A DNA stretch of 64,000 nucleotides from CAYWEM01 sp964457225 (GTDB taxonomy: Bacteria; Acidobacteriota; Aminicenantia; UBA2199): NCBI GenBank assembly GCA_964457225.1, contig CAYWEM010000011.1, positions 30,124-94,123 of the forward strand. The letters run 5' to 3'. A program made the position numbers and the translations under genes. This document shows positions 61,629-64,000 of the stretch, piece by piece. Positions within the stretch are counted from its first letter, which is position 1. Each line of letters starts with the position of its first letter. The notes under the pieces were generated by a model. It was given only the letters and a program-made list of their open reading frames with translations. It made no database searches and was not told the DNA's origin.

Positions 61629-61800
61629 CTCTAAAACAGCCCAGGAGCGGCGATAGTTTGCCTGACCCTAGTTGAATCCAGGATTCGAGCTGGTTCTGAT
61701 GAATATCTTTCCCATATTTTGCCGGGGTCGCCTGATCGCTCATCTTTCATCGAGGGCGTTGCTGAGTTCAGTGGCAGTGATTCGGGCATAACCAGCCGCC
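61629..61800. repeat. Long diverged repeat, copy A
   Basis: About 170 bp aligning with 63679-63845, sharing blocks such as GGAGCGGCGATA, TTTGCCTGA, GAGCTG and TCATCTTTCATCGAGGGC. By eye roughly 70 percent of positions agree. It includes the end of tail repeat 2 and starts just after the attC-like palindrome. Confidence 0.6.
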
Positions 61801-61826
61801 ATCTCGTTCACGACGCCAGAGGGAAA
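61740..61826 (-). repeat. Tail repeat, copy 2
   Basis: The minus strand encodes a 28-residue tail containing GYARITATELSNALDER before a TGA stop, with no intact upstream gene. It closely matches copies 3 and 4 (YxRITAEELSDALDxR). It ends 14 bp before the VapC stop codon. The most economical reading is a remnant of one small or C-terminal coding family left at each cassette boundary. Confidence 0.6.
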
Positions 61827-61839
61827 TCATTCAATCTGA

Positions 61840-62235
61840 TCAACCCGTTTGCAGTCCTTGCTGTTCAGCCAAAACAAGAAGATGTTTATCTGTTGACAGT
61901 AAAACGGAAGCTGTTCTTCTTGCCAGGCTCAGGTATAGCATATCGTAAACACTATGGTTCAGTTTGATCGCTTCTTGCAGAGCTTCGGCATTGTAATCTG
62001 CTATGTCTTGATATTCGTCAACCAGGTCTTGTGTAAGCTGCAATAAATCGATGGCAATTTCCTTTGCTATCAAGCCAGCGCGGACATACTTCCAGATTAC
62101 ATTGGCGGTTTCAACTTTGTACAAATCAGACGAATAGACTGTTTTTGCATTACTAAGTAGTTTTTTGAAATGGATTGCTTTTTCTCTTTTCAGTGCGATT
62201 TCCAGCCCGGCGCTCGCATCAAGTGTGATTGTCAT
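61840..62235 (-). CDS. vapC: VapC-like PIN-domain ribonuclease toxin
   Basis: A 131-residue PIN-domain protein. The acidic residues of the active site are visible: D6 in TLDASAG, E43 in KVETANVIW, D98 in VYDMLYLSLA and D116 in STDKHL. It should cleave RNA, typically tRNA. It is the second gene of a toxin-antitoxin pair; its ATG overlaps the antitoxin stop. It is lower in GC than the core genes. Confidence 0.88.
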   Translation of the reverse strand: MTITLDASAGLEIALKREKAIHFKKLLSNAKTVYSSDLYKVETANVIWKYVRAGLIAKEIAIDLLQLTQDLVDEYQDIADYNAEALQEAIKLNHSVYDMLYLSLARRTASVLLSTDKHLLVLAEQQGLQTG

Positions 62236-62477
62236 CGCTCACGATCCTCTCGGATCATATCCGCCGGATTAGGGAAACTTCCAGAATCTTTTATTGTAAG
62301 ATCGTCAATGGCTTTAAATGTGATCTGACGACGGACAATGCGGCACTCGTTTAAATTAAGTGCTTTTCTAAGAAGAACGATAGTCTGTTGTGCAATACTG
62401 CGGTGCTCGCTTCGAGCAACTTGGGTAAGTATTTCATATAGCTCATCAGGACAATCCCTGACTTGTAGTAAAGGCAT
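62232..62477 (-). CDS. vapB: VapB/FitA-like antitoxin
   Basis: An 81-residue protein whose first half is a ribbon-helix-helix-type DNA-binding domain (LLQVRDCPDELYEILTQVA... SIAQQTIVLLRKAL), followed by a C-terminal tail that would wrap the toxin. The start at 62477 has GGAGG 5 nt upstream; the longer frame to 62525 crosses the promoter and operator. It binds VapC and, by family analogy, represses its own promoter. Confidence 0.85.
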   Translation of the reverse strand: MPLLQVRDCPDELYEILTQVARSEHRSIAQQTIVLLRKALNLNECRIVRRQITFKAIDDLTIKDSGSFPNPADMIREDRER

Positions 62478-62487
62478 GACACCCTCC

Positions 62488-62524
62488 AATTTGCAATTAT
62501 AATGCAAATTGCATACTTTGACCA
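62488..62524 (-). promoter_or_regulatory. VapBC promoter with operator palindrome
   Basis: On the minus strand TGGTCA (62524-62519), a 17-nt spacer and a perfect TATAAT (62501-62496). The -10 box lies in the middle of a perfect inverted repeat with 8-bp arms, AATTTGCA/TGCAAATT (62488-62510), as expected for autoregulation by the VapB-VapC complex. Confidence 0.7.
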
Positions 62525-62591
62525 CTAATCAGATGGCGGCTGGTGATGCGACTGTCGGGGCTAGGCCATTTCGCCGGGATCGCCTGGCTGG

Positions 62592-62705
62592 TCATCTTTT
62601 ATCGAGGGCATCACTCAGTTCTTCGGCGGTGATCCGGGTGTACTGCAATGAATAGGATTTGATCATGTAGCGGCAAGGATTGTGAAGAGTGATGAAATTA
62701 GCGAT
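62592..62705 (-). repeat. Tail repeat, copy 3
   Basis: The minus strand is open for 37 codons ending QYTRITAEELSDALDKR and a stop, without a good start codon or ribosome binding site. It lies in the 331-bp gap between vapB and the FkbM gene; the rest of that gap holds the VapBC promoter and nothing else recognised. Similarity to copy 4 extends a little upstream of the shared core (both have an aromatic/Ile/Leu-rich segment). Confidence 0.55.
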
Positions 62706-62808
62706 TTATACTTATAACTTGACTTTCTAATGCCTGTTTCATAGCATCTTCAGGAAATGAATAGAATAAAGTTAAAAGAGAATGCTGGGCAGAAAAAAGG
62801 TGGCCTAT

Positions 62809-63642
62809 ATGAAACTTAAAAATCTTATTCAATTGATGGGTATCAGGGGAAGACCTAAGCATTATCCCTACGAACTTACAGAATATGACATCAACAAAGT
62901 GGGTATTGTGAGGTATCCACAATGGAAACATCCGAGTGAATCAAAAAAAGTCATGACCACTGCGATTGTTGATAGATACAGAAAATATATCTCTGAAGGG
63001 GATTTCTGTATTGACATTGGCGCCCATAGTGGAGATACGACCTTGCCTATGGCGCTAGCAGCTGGTATTTCTGGGTGTGTGTTAGCGCTGGAGCCAAATC
63101 ATTTTGTATATCCAGTGTTAGAGAAAGTGGCGCGCGCCAATTCCCAAGTGGCCAATATAAGAACAATTATGGCTGCTGCAGGTCCTGCAGAAGGATTCAT
63201 GGAATTCGAGTATTCAGGCTCAGGGTTCTGTAATGGTGGTCGCCACGAAAATATTTCATCACTAAAACATGGACACGCATTTAAACTGACGGTATTCGCT
63301 GTAAATCTTGAAAATGAACTTCGTTGTGATTTTTTGGACCTACTTCCTCGTCTTCGACTCATTAAAATTGATACTGAGGGATATGATCTGCATGTACTTA
63401 GGTCGATTGAGCAGTTGATACGTGAGTATCGCCCAATTATTAAGTCGGAGATGTTCAAGAAGACAGACCAACAATACAGACATGAAATGCTTGAGTTTTT
63501 CGAGAAGCTGAATTACATTGTATATAAAGTAAGAGAGGAGCCCTTCGAAAAGGGCGAACAACTGAGTCGAGAGAATCTTGGTGTGGGGAGTCATTACGAC
63601 ATCTTGGCTCTGCCCAAAAATGCGGTGAAACAGAAGTCTTGA
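62809..63642 (+). CDS. FkbM-family methyltransferase
   Basis: A 277-residue AdoMet-dependent methyltransferase. Seen: motif I IDIGAHSGDTTLPMALA (near 73-89), the acidic EPN segment near 103, and the family's IKIDTEGYDLHVL near 187. FkbM enzymes O-methylate sugars of surface glycans or polyketides. The ATG at 62809 has GGTGG 5 nt upstream; an ATG at 62782 is the alternative. It is a lone gene of opposite orientation in the AT-rich region, bounded by tail repeats 3 and 4. Confidence 0.87.
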   Translation: MKLKNLIQLMGIRGRPKHYPYELTEYDINKVGIVRYPQWKHPSESKKVMTTAIVDRYRKYISEGDFCIDIGAHSGDTTLPMALAAGISGCVLALEPNHFVYPVLEKVARANSQVANIRTIMAAAGPAEGFMEFEYSGSGFCNGGRHENISSLKHGHAFKLTVFAVNLENELRCDFLDLLPRLRLIKIDTEGYDLHVLRSIEQLIREYRPIIKSEMFKKTDQQYRHEMLEFFEKLNYIVYKVREEPFEKGEQLSRENLGVGSHYDILALPKNAVKQKS

Positions 63643-63678
63643 CGGACGCCGGTTACTTTAATTGTTAAATCATAATCG

Positions 63679-63845
63679 CTCTTGAATAGCACCTGGAGCG
63701 GCGATAATTTGCCTGATTTTGCTTGAGTCCCGTATTTGAGCTGATTTTGTTGAAACTCTTCGCTTTATTTTGATCAGGCCGCCTAGCCGCTCATCTTTCA
63801 TCGAGGGCATCGCTCAGTTCTTCGGCGGTGATCCGGGCATACTGC
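63679..63845. repeat. Long diverged repeat, copy B
   Basis: Aligns with 61629-61800 over its whole length, including the GGAGCGGCGATA, TTTGCCTGA and TCATCTTTCATCGAGGGC blocks. It begins 36 bp after the FkbM stop codon and runs into the interrupted gene at the right edge. Confidence 0.6.
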
Positions 63846-63985
63846 ATCAAGTAAGCTGCGATCTTGTGGTTGAGCTGGGGGCCAGGTTGACAGATAATGC
63901 TTGTGACTTTATCATCCGGGCATGGGGAAAAGCAATGTCAATTAAGGTCAAGTCCCATTTTTCCTGTAAAAACAGCGGCGGTCAT
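63791..63985 (-). pseudogene. Small gene interrupted by an in-frame TGA, carrying tail repeat copy 4
   Basis: On the minus strand AGGAGGTG and an ATG at 63985 open a frame of 15 codons (MTAAVFTGKMGLDLN), then TGA at 63940-63938. The same frame continues for 48 codons without another stop and ends with QYARITAEELSDALDER. Removing the TGA would give a 64-residue protein. A strong ribosome binding site with a conserved tail suggests a recently broken small gene. TGA is a normal stop elsewhere in the window, so recoding is unlikely. The family is unknown. Confidence 0.55.
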
Positions 63986-64000
63986 ATCAGCACACCTCCT

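Noticed and set aside
63938..63940. TGA as a recoded sense codon (selenocysteine or other)
   Set aside because: No stem-loop after the TGA was evident, the context is not a redox motif, and TGA ends many intact genes in this window.
60017..63985. Tail repeats as C-termini of tyrosine recombinases
   Set aside because: The Y-x-RIT-x-EEL pattern recalls the end of Xer/integrase proteins, but no conserved H-x-L-x-T segment precedes it in any copy, so the assignment is not supported.
1..64000. CRISPR arrays, rRNA or tRNA genes, and IS transposase genes
   Set aside because: None were recognised; there are no regularly spaced short repeats, no cloverleaf-like segments noticed, and no transposase motifs.

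Overview
The window looks like core chromosome of an uncultured, anaerobic diderm (Gram-negative) bacterium that makes LPS. It encodes LpxK, an LpxL-type acyltransferase, Kdo transferase, a full Tol-Pal system, an MglA-type GTPase, exported S41/Tricorn/M1 peptidases and oxygen-sensitive ferredoxin-linked redox enzymes. The combination fits Acidobacteriota-like lineages such as Aminicenantes. That placement is inference from gene content; there is no rRNA in the window. Core DNA is moderately GC-rich. The last 4 kb is visibly more AT-rich and looks acquired. Layout: (1) 1-7.4 kb holds the 5' part of a secreted M1 aminopeptidase, a small zinc-ribbon protein, and a three-gene NuoE/NuoF/GltD-NuoG-like operon resembling the Sporomusa-type Nfn (Stn) bifurcating transhydrogenase. 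(2) 7.5-18.4 kb holds a serine hydrolase, a DUF3187 outer-membrane protein, two amino-acid/dicarboxylate symporters, and a plus-strand S41 protease-trmJ-cysS operon facing coaE-TPR. (3) 18.6-26.1 kb is an RND efflux operon with one lipoprotein adaptor and two pumps. (4) 26.2-27.9 kb pairs a degenerate phosphohexomutase with an FtsB-like protein. (5) 27.9-37.3 kb is a long minus-strand Tol-Pal operon (tolQ, tolR, a TonB/TolA-like gene, tolB, pal, cpoB) running on into ssb, mglA and envelope genes. (6) 37.4-44.1 kb has a Tricorn-type protease, a Pro-peptidase and two parvulin chaperones. (7) 44.1-52.1 kb is a tightly overlapping operon: CapD-like epimerase, Kdo transferase, lpxK, lpxL-like, rph and a Csd6-like/Csd4-like pair of peptidoglycan-trimming enzymes. 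(8) 52.2-58.9 kb has a HAD hydrolase, a tungsten/molybdenum aldehyde:ferredoxin oxidoreductase operon with an unrecognised 59-residue companion protein, and a sensor kinase. (9) 59-64 kb is accessory: a nucleotidyltransferase pair, DJ-1/MarR, VapBC and an FkbM methyltransferase, separated by diverged copies of a repeat encoding the same short C-terminal tail, plus an attC-like palindrome. The genes show three themes. Anaerobic electron balancing links NADH, NADPH and ferredoxin through the Stn-like complex and the AOR module. Envelope building and trimming covers LPS, Tol-Pal, periplasmic chaperones and cell-shape peptidases. Peptide and amino-acid scavenging uses exported peptidases with sodium/proton symporters. 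Five promoters in the window sit 6-8 nt upstream of start codons that lack Shine-Dalgarno sequences, which points to a recurring leaderless-mRNA architecture.
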